Source of the DNA: Leptospiraceae bacterium
GTDB lineage: Bacteria; Spirochaetota; Leptospiria; Leptospirales; Leptospiraceae
Length of the DNA: 64,000 nucleotides
Assembly: GCA_016711485.1 (NCBI GenBank)
Contig: JADJSX010000008.1
Location: 124,001 to 188,000 of the forward strand
Reading direction: 5' to 3'
Part shown: positions 17,977-26,698 of the stretch, piece after piece
Numbering within the stretch: position 1 is the stretch's first letter
How the letters are laid out: each line of letters starts with the position of its first letter
The notes under the pieces: model-generated
The model's database searches: none
Told to the model about the DNA's origin: nothing
The model's input: only the letters and a program-made list of their open reading frames with translations
Made by a program: the position numbers and the translations under genes

Positions 17977-18223
17977 ATTTAAGTTTAGGTTATGGAAATT
18001 TTGCATGGCAAAAAGCAATGAATGAGTCTAATAGTCTAAATCACTCAACGAAGTTCAGGTTATCTTTTCTGCTAATTCTGTTTACAGAAGACAGTGCATT
18101 AAGTATTTTTTCAATTCAAAAAAATATTTTATTGTCTCAGGGCGTTTCGCGGTTATTGACTATTTGCCGTATATTCAGTGTTATTCAAAACTTATTCTGA
18201 TGAGCGCGCCGGGCTCTCATTCT

Positions 18224-18283
18224 GGTCAATAATTTGTAATTATATCTCCGGAAATCCTATTTTGTATTTACAAATTATTGACC
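18224..18283. repeat. 16-base perfect inverted repeat
   Basis: GGTCAATAATTTGTAA (18224-18239) pairs with TTACAAATTATTGACC (18268-18283) across a 28-base loop. No poly-U follows, so it is not a standard terminator. It lies between repeat copies A and B. Confidence 0.7.
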
Positions 18284-18384
18284 TCATTTGATCCCTAACG
18301 CTTTTAATTTGGAGAATATTTTTGTATTCTAATCCCCAGAAATAAATGAATTCTATCCTAATTACAATACGCATATGCGCATAA

Positions 18385-18520
18385 AGGTGAGAGTCAGAAG
18401 CAATCGGCAATTTGGGCTGCCGCCTAACCCCGCTTATTTATTGTTCCATTAGAAAAACTTAATATAACAATTCCCTTTGTCATACTTATCAATTCCTAGC
18501 TTATGCGTAATGTCAGTTAC
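18385..18520 (+). repeat. Dispersed intergenic repeat, copy B
   Basis: Contains GCAATCGGCAA at 18400-18410 (identical in copy D), then GGCTGCCGCC and CGCTTATTTATT (shared with copy C), and ends with TGCGTAATGTCAGTTA near 18503-18518 (shared with copies A and C). Confidence 0.65.
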
Positions 18521-18541
18521 TTTTTTTAGAAAAATGACAAA

Positions 18542-19078
18542 CTAATTTAAATAAAATTGGAACAAAAACATTACACCTAAATTAATTAATCCGATTAAAA
18601 AACCAATTCCCCAACCACCAATAATATCACTCAGGAAATGATGCAGAGAAATTAGTCTTCCGATTCCGGCAAATATCGAAAGAATAAAATAGAGAGGAGA
18701 ATACTGATATACCGTAACTAAAATAAAAATGGATACCATGGAATTTGCAGCGTGGGCGGACGGGAAAGAGTGTTTCATGTCTGGATTTTTATCTTGGTTA
18801 TCCATTACCCGTATGAGCGGACGTTTTCTGGAAATAGTTTTTTTTAAAATAAGAACTAATCTATCAGTAATATAACTTACGATTCCTACATGTAGGAATA
18901 ATATTGTTAGCTCGTAAAAATTATTATTTGGATAAAAGAAAAATGAAACTAGTAGAACAAATAATAGAGATTCTCCTCTATTTACTCGAGATAAAATTTT
19001 ATCTAAAGTTTTATTTTTAACCCTATCTCGAATAAAACTTGAGATTGCCAAATCTATTTGTATGAGTTTGTTAATCAA
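18542..19078 (-). CDS. PAP2-superfamily membrane phosphatase
   Basis: A 178-residue integral membrane protein with about five hydrophobic segments. The three lipid-phosphatase motifs are recognisable: KKTISRKRP (about 92-100), FPSAHAAN (about 115-122) and GRLISLHHFLSDIIGG (about 142-157), with the expected histidines and aspartate. Members dephosphorylate undecaprenyl pyrophosphate, phosphatidic acid, phosphatidylglycerophosphate or lipid A. Which one applies cannot be told. It overlaps hisS by four bases and is last in the operon. Confidence 0.85.
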   Translation of the reverse strand: MINKLIQIDLAISSFIRDRVKNKTLDKILSRVNRGESLLFVLLVSFFFYPNNNFYELTILFLHVGIVSYITDRLVLILKKTISRKRPLIRVMDNQDKNPDMKHSFPSAHAANSMVSIFILVTVYQYSPLYFILSIFAGIGRLISLHHFLSDIIGGWGIGFLIGLINLGVMFLFQFYLN

Positions 19079-20397
19079 AGGTGTAATTCGGTTTTGATGT
19101 CTGCAACTAGACTTGTTATACTAAGTGTTTTTTGTTCTCCAGTGATTAAATCTTTCAGATTGACAACGTTTTTTTGGAGTTCTTCGCTTCCTAAAATTAA
19201 AACGTATCGATATCCTTTTTTCTCAGCTAGAGCGAGTTGTTTGCCAAACTTTTGTTTTCCCTCTAACATTATCTCACAAGAAATTCCTTCCAGTCTTAAT
19301 TGGTCGGCTAATTTCATTATGTCAATGACCAAGGAATCATCCATCAATGGAATGAATACAGTAGTATGTCTTTTTAAATCTGGAATTAAATTATGGGACT
19401 TTAAAAAATTTTGTAAAGTAACGTCACCCAATCCAAATCCAATTCCGGATAATTCTTCATTGGAAAAAAGTCCAATTAAATTATCGTATCTTCCTCCGCC
19501 ATATAAAGAACGTTTATTTTCAGGATTCGTATCAAATATTTCAAAAATAAAACCAGTGTAATAATCAAATCCCCGAATAATTGACGGATCAAATTCTAAG
19601 TAATCAGCTAATCCTAATTTGCCTAAAGTGTCAAATAAGTGATTAATTTCATTTATTGTTTCAGGATCAATTCCACCAATTTCTGAAATATTTTGTAAGT
19701 TACAATTTAAGTATTTATAGATTAAAGGAAGTTGATTGTCTGGTTCCGGTAAATGAACTTTTACCTGTGATTCAAAGTCTTCTTTTGTAATTTTATTTTT
19801 TTTGTCTAAAATTTTTGCGATGGATTGGTCTGATTCACCGCTTAAACCTAAAGAGTTTTTTAAAAATCCGGACAGAATTTTTCTGTGAGAAACTTTTACT
19901 TTAAAACTTCCTTTGGGTGCACGAAATGCAAATAAAATATCACAAGCTAGTTTTATAATTTCTATCTCTGCTTGGACGGAATTAATTCCGAATATGTCTA
20001 CATTCAATTGCCAATGCTCTCTAAGTCTTCCATGGCCGGGTGCTTCATAACGCCAAAGGTTAGGAATCGAATACCAACGAATAGGTTTAGGAAGATCCCG
20101 ATTTTTTGCGGCAACCATTCTAGCTAGCGAAGGAGTCATTTCGGGGCGAATGGCAACATGGCGCTCGCCTTTATCTATAAAATCATAAAGTTGTCGACCT
20201 ACAATTTCTTCGCCTGTTTTTGCTTTGTACAAATCGTAGGATTCTAACAAAGGTGCATCATATTCTTCGTAACCGTAACGCATAACGGTATTACGCATAA
20301 CTCCGAACATCCACGCACGAAATCGCATGTCATCTGGGTAAAAGTCCCTTGTTCCTTTGTAATTTTCTGTCGGTATTTTTCTTTCTGATTTACTCAA
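19075..20397 (-). CDS. hisS: Histidyl-tRNA synthetase
   Basis: Class II synthetase charging tRNA-His, 440 residues, full length. Seen: GTRDFYPDDM (about 15-24), motif 1 region YEEYDAPLLES, motif 2 RPEMTPSLARMV and RWYSIPNLWRYEAPGHGRLREHWQ-type segment (about 100-130), the histidine-specific LYGGGRYDNLI, motif 3 GIGFGLGDVTL, and a C-terminal anticodon-binding domain. It begins 32 bases after the DUF1577-like gene and overlaps the PAP2 gene. Confidence 0.97.
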   Translation of the reverse strand: MSKSERKIPTENYKGTRDFYPDDMRFRAWMFGVMRNTVMRYGYEEYDAPLLESYDLYKAKTGEEIVGRQLYDFIDKGERHVAIRPEMTPSLARMVAAKNRDLPKPIRWYSIPNLWRYEAPGHGRLREHWQLNVDIFGINSVQAEIEIIKLACDILFAFRAPKGSFKVKVSHRKILSGFLKNSLGLSGESDQSIAKILDKKNKITKEDFESQVKVHLPEPDNQLPLIYKYLNCNLQNISEIGGIDPETINEINHLFDTLGKLGLADYLEFDPSIIRGFDYYTGFIFEIFDTNPENKRSLYGGGRYDNLIGLFSNEELSGIGFGLGDVTLQNFLKSHNLIPDLKRHTTVFIPLMDDSLVIDIMKLADQLRLEGISCEIMLEGKQKFGKQLALAEKKGYRYVLILGSEELQKNVVNLKDLITGEQKTLSITSLVADIKTELHL

Positions 20398-20429
20398 TTT
20401 ACTTCAAACCAATGGGTCTTTCCGACTCA

Positions 20430-21599
20430 TTATTTGAATGCTCTTACAATGTCCTTGTATTTGTCGAATCCTTTTTCATCGTTATTAGAACCGGTTATTT
20501 CGGCTCCAATGTAAATTGTATCTTCTATTTTGTAAATATGTCGTGCATAAAGGGAAAATCGCATTGGAACCATCATTTTAAAAACGATATCCATAGAAAA
20601 GGTTGGTTTTGTTTTTAGAGCTTTTAAAATATAATCAGATGTGACTTCTAAAAGTATGCCATGTTCAGATACATTTAAAACATTTTGTTTATCCTCGACT
20701 ATCGCAGTACTTGAATCTAAAATTCGTTTGTTAATTGTTTCGGCAATAATTTCATAATACTCTAGGTTACCATGTGAAATAACTGTTTGGCTTTCATTGT
20801 AACAATACCCAATCACTACATTTTCGTTCGGGGATTTGAATATAATTGGGTAATAGATAAAGGATTGAATCATATCTTTCCGAAGTACGGCTATTTTTTC
20901 TTCAAGGATGAATTCTTCTTCGTAGTATTTTTTTAAATCAAAACATTTAATATCTTTAGAAGATTCCATCGTTGTTGTATTTATAATTAAAATCGGAAGT
21001 TTTTCTTTTATTAAAATCTCTTCCTCTTCCGTTAGATTGTGACGATTGAATAAGGGTACAATTTTAGAACGAGGATATTTTGTTTTAAGTGTTTTATCTA
21101 CTTCATTAAAAATCACTTCTGTAGAAAATCCGAGTGCAGTTTTGATATCCAAATCTATCTTAGCTACAAGAAAATTTCCCGCATGAACTGGATTTGATTC
21201 AGTTGAAAATCGCTCTGCTGTCCTACGAGTTTGTTTGGCAATTTTTACTTGTCGTAGTGTGCATATATATGTGGTGTTTTTTGAGTTTATACGTTCAAAA
21301 ACTAGTTCAAAGTATTTTTCTCTCGCATATTTGTACAATACGATTTCTGATTCTTTTTCGAAGGTTACATTATGCGCTATGTCAATAATAAAAGAGGTTT
21401 TAGATGTACCTTGTTTGATTGATATTTTTGGTTTTCCAATGTACTTTTTTAAAAAAGGATCTTTTAATAGATGATTTTGGGATACATATTCTAACATTTT
21501 ATCTTGATTAATTTCTACAACTTCCCATTCCCGCGGAGCTTGAGAAATTGTAGTAATCTTTTTGAGAGATTCAGTTTTAGGTTTTGTATCCGTTGTCAA
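20430..21599 (-). CDS. DUF1577-like protein with PilZ-like C-terminal region
   Basis: A 389-residue cytoplasmic protein without signal peptide or TM. The overall pattern matches the leptospiral DUF1577 family as I remember it (moderate certainty). Two PilZ-reminiscent features are seen: RTAERFS (about 138-144), resembling an RxxxR c-di-GMP-binding turn, and VLNVSEHGILLEV (about 320-332), resembling the DxSxxG strand but with Asn in place of Asp. c-di-GMP binding is therefore an inference. It lies 11 bases downstream of the OmpA/PD40 gene and upstream of hisS in one operon. Confidence 0.65.
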   Translation of the reverse strand: MTTDTKPKTESLKKITTISQAPREWEVVEINQDKMLEYVSQNHLLKDPFLKKYIGKPKISIKQGTSKTSFIIDIAHNVTFEKESEIVLYKYAREKYFELVFERINSKNTTYICTLRQVKIAKQTRRTAERFSTESNPVHAGNFLVAKIDLDIKTALGFSTEVIFNEVDKTLKTKYPRSKIVPLFNRHNLTEEEEILIKEKLPILIINTTTMESSKDIKCFDLKKYYEEEFILEEKIAVLRKDMIQSFIYYPIIFKSPNENVVIGYCYNESQTVISHGNLEYYEIIAETINKRILDSSTAIVEDKQNVLNVSEHGILLEVTSDYILKALKTKPTFSMDIVFKMMVPMRFSLYARHIYKIEDTIYIGAEITGSNNDEKGFDKYKDIVRAFK

Positions 21600-21610
21600 T
21601 TTATGTTCCT

Positions 21611-23641
21611 CTAATTTAACTTTCTGAAATTTACCCTTCTATTTTTTGCTCGGCCATCTTCATTGCTGTTATCTGCTTCTGGTTGCGAATACCAATAGGC
21701 TTTTGTGGTAATTCGTTTCGTTTCTATTCCTTTCGAAATAAAATACTCTTTTACTAGCTCTGCTCTTTTTTCACTTAGCTTCAAATTGAAATCTTTTCCA
21801 GCTATATTGTCTGTATGTCCGCCGATTTCAATTAAATCTTGGGCGTTCAGTTTAAGATATGCTACTATCTTATCAAGTAATTTTATTTGTTCGGGAGTTA
21901 ATTTGAACTCATTGAACTCATAATAAACTACAGTGTTATATATCTTATCAAAGTCTTTAATTTTTCGTAGAAAGATTTCAATAGTAATACTCGTGGAAGA
22001 ATTATATTCTCCTTCTTTGATGATGAGAGTTTCGTCTTGGTAGCCGGGAGCTTTTCCCAAAAGTTCAAAACTTTTATCTGGTCTTTGTTCTAAGACGAAT
22101 TTTTCTTTGTCATTTTTGAGTACAATTCCATTTTTATCTTTCTCTGAAAAGACAGTTACTGATCCATTTAAAATTTCTTTTTTCGTTTTGTGGTCTCTTA
22201 CTATAACAATTAGACCTTCTTTCTTTTTCTCATCTTTTACAGGTTCATCCTTTTTTGTAGGAGGTGCGTCTTTTGTATCCTTAGAAACGTCTGTAGGTTT
22301 ATCTAGTGGTTTCGTCTCTTTTACTGGGGGTGCAATTTCTTCTTCCTTTTTGATTGGCATTAGGACGATTTTTACATATTTAGATTTTTTAAATCCGACA
22401 GAACCGCGAAGGTCTAAAGAAAATTCCGTAGGATAAAAATCAGGTGCAGATACTTCAATTCTGTAGAGGGAATTAGTGAATAGTTTTGTTGCAAAATTCT
22501 TAGGATTTGATTTTGCTAAATCTCCACCAATTCTTTCGGAAGTTATAACACTAACAACTCCTTTTTCGTTGTAGATTTTAATAGTGGATGCAATTCCTAT
22601 CATTGTTTCTTCGGAACCATCGAGCACTAATCCACTTAGGTCAAACAAATAAGGTTTTCGCATTTCTTCTGGAACTCTACTGCGGTATATATCGAATAAC
22701 CCTTCTCCTCCATCTCGGTTGGAAGAAAAGTAAACCCAAATCCCATCATGAGTTAGGGAAATTCCTTCATCATCCATTGTACTATTAAATGGTTTTGGAA
22801 GACGATAAACATCCTTCCATACAATCGCCTTATTAGGAGTATTCGCTGGACTGGATTTTTCTATGACAGTTTCTTTTTCATATTTTTCATCCATGTCGAT
22901 TCCAAAAAAATTATATTTGTGGTACTCGTCATTTCTATCAGAACTAAAATAGAGAGTTAAGTTGTCGTAATGAAAATACGGCATAATTTCATTATCCTTA
23001 GAATTCACTTTATTCCCTATATTTATAGGACGAGACCATTTTTGATTTGGATCAGAAGCGAGATTTGTCCTCTCAGAAATCCAAAGATCAAATTCTCCAA
23101 AACCGCCTGGACGGTTTGATGCGAATACTAAGTATTTGCCGTCAGGAGAAATCGCAGGCATTTTGTCATCGAAGTCAGAATTGAGATCATTTAAATGTTC
23201 AGGGACAGACCATTTATCAATTGATGATTCTCTGTGAGTATAATAGATATTTAACCCTTTAAATCCATCTTTGCCTGTTGTTTCTGTTCGTATAGATGTG
23301 AAATATATTTCTTTAGGTCTACCTTCTTCATCAAACTGAATTGTAAATGGACCATCAAAACCCATCGTACTTAATTCGTTTAGATTTACTGGTTCCATCC
23401 AAACTGGTTTTCCTGTCCTGTCTTTATAATTTTTATTCTCCGAAAGCCAGAAATCCATGCCACCTTGTCCACCTGGACGATTGGATTGAAATACAATATA
23501 ACGACCATTTGGACTGATAATAGGATTGTATTCAACATTTTGCGTATTCAGAGGAAATCCGAAATGAGTGGTTACAGAATCATTTGAATTCTGCGGAAAT
23601 AGGGAGGTCATAGCAATGACTAGGATTAATAAATATCTCAT
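21611..23641 (-). CDS. OmpA-family protein with PD40 beta-propeller repeats
   Basis: An envelope protein of about 676 residues. The chosen ATG (23641) gives a normal signal peptide (MRYLLILVIAMTSLFPQ); an in-frame TTG at 23680 would add 13 hydrophobic residues and is less likely. Four or more PD40/WD40-like blades follow, each with SPDGKYLVFASNRPGG-type motifs (about 40-340), then a carboxypeptidase-regulatory-like beta domain, a lysine/proline/aspartate-rich linker, a second beta domain and a C-terminal OmpA peptidoglycan-binding domain (about 565-676: IEIGGHTDN, LSEKRAELVKEYF, NRRVNF). It likely anchors an outer-membrane-associated propeller to peptidoglycan. Confidence 0.88.
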   Translation of the reverse strand: MRYLLILVIAMTSLFPQNSNDSVTTHFGFPLNTQNVEYNPIISPNGRYIVFQSNRPGGQGGMDFWLSENKNYKDRTGKPVWMEPVNLNELSTMGFDGPFTIQFDEEGRPKEIYFTSIRTETTGKDGFKGLNIYYTHRESSIDKWSVPEHLNDLNSDFDDKMPAISPDGKYLVFASNRPGGFGEFDLWISERTNLASDPNQKWSRPINIGNKVNSKDNEIMPYFHYDNLTLYFSSDRNDEYHKYNFFGIDMDEKYEKETVIEKSSPANTPNKAIVWKDVYRLPKPFNSTMDDEGISLTHDGIWVYFSSNRDGGEGLFDIYRSRVPEEMRKPYLFDLSGLVLDGSEETMIGIASTIKIYNEKGVVSVITSERIGGDLAKSNPKNFATKLFTNSLYRIEVSAPDFYPTEFSLDLRGSVGFKKSKYVKIVLMPIKKEEEIAPPVKETKPLDKPTDVSKDTKDAPPTKKDEPVKDEKKKEGLIVIVRDHKTKKEILNGSVTVFSEKDKNGIVLKNDKEKFVLEQRPDKSFELLGKAPGYQDETLIIKEGEYNSSTSITIEIFLRKIKDFDKIYNTVVYYEFNEFKLTPEQIKLLDKIVAYLKLNAQDLIEIGGHTDNIAGKDFNLKLSEKRAELVKEYFISKGIETKRITTKAYWYSQPEADNSNEDGRAKNRRVNFRKLN

Positions 23642-24051
23642 AATTATAATATCGAAATAAAAAAATAAGAAAAGGTACAATTTTTGTAAATTGTTTTAAT
23701 GAATTAAGTTAAGTAAAAATAACTTAAGCGGTAAGAAAGAAAAAACTGCTAAACTATGTCTTATTAACAGACGTTACGCAAAAAAGAAAAATTATGAAAT
23801 TTAATGCAAGGTTAAGAATATTAGATAAAGCTAATGAATTAATGAATAAGCAGGTTTGGGCGGCAGCCAAAGCGATGCACTGAGCGATCGTCGAAGTGCC
23901 CCTATCTCTCACCTCAACGCGCTTGCTCGTAAGGTGAGTTATTAATCAGGGATTTGTTTTAACTTAGTGATATTCGTCTGGAAGAAAAAAGTTTTGTTTG
24001 GCAAATTCCTTCCAGTTAGAGAGATAAAAAAAAGTGGTTCTTATTTACCTA
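23642..24051. other. Intergenic region with dispersed repeat copy C
   Basis: About 400 bases between two minus-strand genes, largely occupied by repeat copy C (23763-23946). No gene is visible. Confidence 0.55.
23763..23946 (-). repeat. Dispersed intergenic repeat, copy C (most complete)
   Basis: Read on the minus strand it runs: AACTCACCTTACG, a hairpin with CTCACCT/AGGTGAG arms, GGCTGCCGCCC, CTGCTTATTCATTA, CTAATATTCTTAA and TTTTGCGTAACGTCTGTTA. It joins features seen separately in copies A, B and D, which shows they belong to one family. Confidence 0.68.
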
Positions 24052-24411
24052 TTATCTTTTAGAAATAAACCAAGCCCAACCTATAAAAATGAATTGAACC
24101 GGTAATCGAATTAAAGCAGCACTATGTGATCCAATGGCTGGGTCATCTCGAAAAACGTCCCAAACATGAATAGGAAGGAATACTATCATTAATAAAAGTA
24201 ATGCCTGAGCACTTCTGAATCGATACTGGGGAATAAGTAAACCAACACCAATTAGGATTTCTAAAATCCCAGAGGCATAATTTACAAATTCACGCGGAAG
24301 AAAATTTGGAATGAAAGGAAGATACATACTTGGTTTTAAAAAGTGATTTATCCCTCCATAAATAATAAATGCAGCAAATAAAAATGTGAGAACTAATTTC
24401 AAAGTCTTCAT
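24052..24411 (-). CDS. DoxX-family membrane protein
   Basis: A 119-residue integral membrane protein with four hydrophobic helices. The pattern GGINHFLKPSMYLPFIP, then SGILEILIGVGLLIP, then LPIHVWDVF fits the DoxX/MauE-type family. The biochemical role of short DoxX proteins is generally unclear; some act in redox or sulfur handling. Monocistronic by position. Confidence 0.82.
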   Translation of the reverse strand: MKTLKLVLTFLFAAFIIYGGINHFLKPSMYLPFIPNFLPREFVNYASGILEILIGVGLLIPQYRFRSAQALLLLMIVFLPIHVWDVFRDDPAIGSHSAALIRLPVQFIFIGWAWFISKR

Positions 24412-24458
24412 GAGGTTCCTTTTTAAATAAGTAAGTTTAATACTGCTAGGAAAATAGT

Positions 24459-25316
24459 TTAGCGAATGGAGTATAAAACTTTTCGTTTCCCAATGCGTTC
24501 GCGATTGAGTTCGATTCGATTGTTATAGTAATAAGCTCTTTCGGGTTTTAATTGACCTAGAACATCGAACAGGTCCATTTCAAAAGAAAGCATTACTTCG
24601 GCAACATCGTCTACTTTTTTAGAAAGAACTTCGTTTACATTTACCGCTACGTGTCGCGAATTGATTTGTTCTGGTTTAGCGGTCTCAGCAATCATAAAAA
24701 AATTTGCTTTGGTAATAGTTCCTCCTACGGAAGTTTTTTTTCCTCGCTCTTTAGCAATTTTGATAATTTGTGTGGTAACCCTCATTACTTCCGGATCATC
24801 TGGACTCATATCCATCGAAGCAGATAAGTCAGATCTTGCTGCTGTTACATTATCTAATTCTTCGAACGCTTTAGAGTCCGCAATTTCTAAAATATTTCTA
24901 TATCCAGTGATAGTTTCGAGATTCATTGATTTGATTAGTTTCTCGTATTGAACAGGCGGAACTAGATTTTTTAAAGTAGTGATGAAATTTTTTAATGCGT
25001 ATTGGGATTCAATCATTGGAGCTGAAATACCATCGATTCCATTTGTTTTACAAAATCGAATATCAGTCCTTGCTTCCGGTCCTCCTATTTTTACTACGAC
25101 TGGAACTAAATCTCTTCCGAGAAGTGATAGAAGTTTTAATTCATCATAGTCCATGTCTTCTGTCTCAGTTCCTCCTTTTAAACCGGTAAAGCAATAATCT
25201 TTTACATATACACCTAGATCTTTTTTGAGATTAAAGAGGGACGTTTCGACAGATTTATTCATAAATATTTTATCGACATAATTCAAAAATACTTTTCTAT
25301 TATTTGAAAAGCACAT
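24459..25316 (-). CDS. HpcH/HpaI aldolase / citrate lyase family protein
   Basis: A 285-residue TIM-barrel enzyme of the aldolase/citrate-lyase family. Seen: VVVKIGGPEARTDIRF (about 72-87), GIDGISAPMIESQYAL (about 93-108) corresponding to the metal-ligand Glu region, ETITGYRNILEIAD, and ARSDLSASMDM (about 164-174) for the Asp ligand. Similar spirochaetal proteins exist without a known substrate, so I give none. An in-frame ATG at 25262 (MNKSVETSLF) could be the true start; neither site has a clear Shine-Dalgarno. Confidence 0.75.
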   Translation of the reverse strand: MCFSNNRKVFLNYVDKIFMNKSVETSLFNLKKDLGVYVKDYCFTGLKGGTETEDMDYDELKLLSLLGRDLVPVVVKIGGPEARTDIRFCKTNGIDGISAPMIESQYALKNFITTLKNLVPPVQYEKLIKSMNLETITGYRNILEIADSKAFEELDNVTAARSDLSASMDMSPDDPEVMRVTTQIIKIAKERGKKTSVGGTITKANFFMIAETAKPEQINSRHVAVNVNEVLSKKVDDVAEVMLSFEMDLFDVLGQLKPERAYYYNNRIELNRERIGKRKVLYSIR

Positions 25317-25363
25317 ATTTAGAATTTAACGCTTGAATTTAAAAAATCTTGTATTATAGATTT

Positions 25364-25450
25364 AATAACTCACCTTAAGCAGAAAAGCGTAAAGTAAGTT
25401 GACTGGGGCAATCGGCAACTTGGGTTACGGCCCGAACTAGCTTATTTAGG
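25364..25450 (+). repeat. Dispersed intergenic repeat, copy D (truncated)
   Basis: Starts AACTCACCTTAAGC and forms an imperfect hairpin with GCGTAAAGTAAGTT, followed by GCAATCGGCAA (25408-25418), TGGGTTACGGCC and GCTTATTTA. The right half with GCGTAACATCAGT is absent. Confidence 0.6.
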
Positions 25451-25548
25451 ATTTATAAAGCCTATAAAGAGTCTAACAAAATAAATCTTGACTAAGAAAG
25501 CTGTTTTTAAAATCAGTTTAAAAACTTAGTTTAAATGGAAGAGTTAAT

Positions 25549-25743
25549 ATGCAATACGAAGACGAATTTGACGACGAATTTGATGCGGAAGAGGAAGAGT
25601 ATGATGACACAACTGTCACCATGGCTTGTGATGATTGTGATTATCGCTGGAAAATTTCTCTAGAAGTAGAGGACGAAGAGGACACATACGAGGAAGAGTT
25701 AATTTGTCCTATGTGTGGATCATCCAATGTAGCAGAAATTTAA
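25549..25743 (+). CDS. Small acidic zinc-ribbon protein
   Basis: A 64-residue protein. The first 20 residues are almost all acidic, then two Cys-x-x-Cys knuckles (CDDC at about 27-30, CPMC at about 53-56) flank a beta hairpin, and a second acidic stretch lies between them. This should bind one zinc ion. Preceded by GGAAGAG as a ribosome site. Function unknown; possibly a transcription- or ribosome-associated ribbon (inference). Confidence 0.75.
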   Translation: MQYEDEFDDEFDAEEEEYDDTTVTMACDDCDYRWKISLEVEDEEDTYEEELICPMCGSSNVAEI

Positions 25744-25804
25744 GATTTTCTTTTTTATCGTTTCCTAATTAGAGTAGGATTGTTAAAGCGGTTTAGAGGT
25801 TTAT

Positions 25805-26548
25805 ATGAAATTATTCTTATTATTTTTATTATATATAATTTTACTTACCTCTAACCTTTTTTCTTCTTCCCAAGAAAATCCTACTCTAAAGAAAATCCTA
25901 GAGCTCTACAAAAGAAAAGACTTCAAAGAGATTAGTAGGCTAGCAAACGACTACATTCAAAAATCGGAAGAGCTAAGTCAAGATGACAAGGTTCTTAAGT
26001 TTTATTTTCATACAGAAAGCGATATACGCAAACTTGACTCAATTTTAGACACAATCTATAAAAATACCGACGAAGTAAATTCTAAATTCCATATATTGAC
26101 TTATATGCTAATGGAAAAAGCTCTATTAGTTGATGAATACGAAATTGGAGTAAAATGGGGAGATATTTTTAGGAAAGAAGCTAAAGCAAAAAAACAAAGG
26201 TATGTTAAGGGAATGTATCTTTATTCCTGTTTGCTCTATAAAGCCGAAAGACCACTCATTTCCCTTTCCGTTATCGATATGGCCTTAAAAGAAAAACCGT
26301 CTCAGAAGATGGCAGAAAAGCTAAAACTTCTAAGAATCGCACAATTAAAAAATGATTTTCAAATTATTGTAGAAACAAAGAATTTTTTAAAAAACAACTA
26401 TGACTCGAATTACTCAGATGTCGTATTTACCTATATGATTCAATCCTATCGAAATGTAGGAAAACAAAAACGTGTAAAAGAACTAAAAGATGAATTTAAA
26501 AAAGATTTTGGTGATTCTCCACTCCTAGAAAAGGTAACTGGAATCTAG
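25805..26548 (+). CDS. Secreted helical-repeat (TPR-like) protein, unknown function
   Basis: A 247-residue protein with a clear signal peptide (about 1-20, strongly hydrophobic and ending near SSSQ). The mature part is helical and lysine/glutamate rich, and hydrophobic periodicity around residues 85-230 suggests degenerate TPR or Sel1-like helices. I do not recognise a family. It lies between the zinc-ribbon gene and tRNA-Val, on the same strand. Confidence 0.65.
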   Translation: MKLFLLFLLYIILLTSNLFSSSQENPTLKKILELYKRKDFKEISRLANDYIQKSEELSQDDKVLKFYFHTESDIRKLDSILDTIYKNTDEVNSKFHILTYMLMEKALLVDEYEIGVKWGDIFRKEAKAKKQRYVKGMYLYSCLLYKAERPLISLSVIDMALKEKPSQKMAEKLKLLRIAQLKNDFQIIVETKNFLKNNYDSNYSDVVFTYMIQSYRNVGKQKRVKELKDEFKKDFGDSPLLEKVTGI

Positions 26549-26605
26549 GAATAGATTTTTGATTGTAAAATAAACTACTTCAAAAAAGATAAAAAAATCA
26601 TTGAT

Positions 26606-26679
26606 GGGGAATTAGCTCAGTTGGCTAGAGCGCTTCCTTGACATGGAAGAGGCCACTGGTTCAAATCCAGTATTTCCCA
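26606..26679 (+). tRNA. tRNA-Val (anticodon GAC)
   Basis: A full cloverleaf can be drawn: acceptor GGGGAAT/ATTTCCC with one G-U pair, D-arm around TAGCTCAGTTGGCTAGAGC, anticodon arm CTTCC-TTGACAT-GGAAG giving anticodon GAC (valine), T-arm ACTGG-TTCAAAT-CCAGT and discriminator A. CCA is not encoded (TCA follows). Confidence 0.95.
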
Positions 26680-26698
26680 TCAAATTTCCTTTTTTTAA

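Larger units (their letters stand above)
17643..18541. other. Long intergenic region with two copies of a dispersed repeat
   Basis: About 900 bases between two minus-strand genes. It holds two copies of the intergenic repeat described separately (about 17796-17976 and 18385-18520) and a 16-base perfect inverted repeat (18224-18283). A 60-codon open frame at 18018-18200 has no ribosome site or protein-like composition and I do not call it a gene. Confidence 0.6.

Noticed and set aside
18018..18200. 60-codon open frame in the long intergenic region
   Set aside because: No ribosome site, composition not protein-like, flanked by repeat elements.
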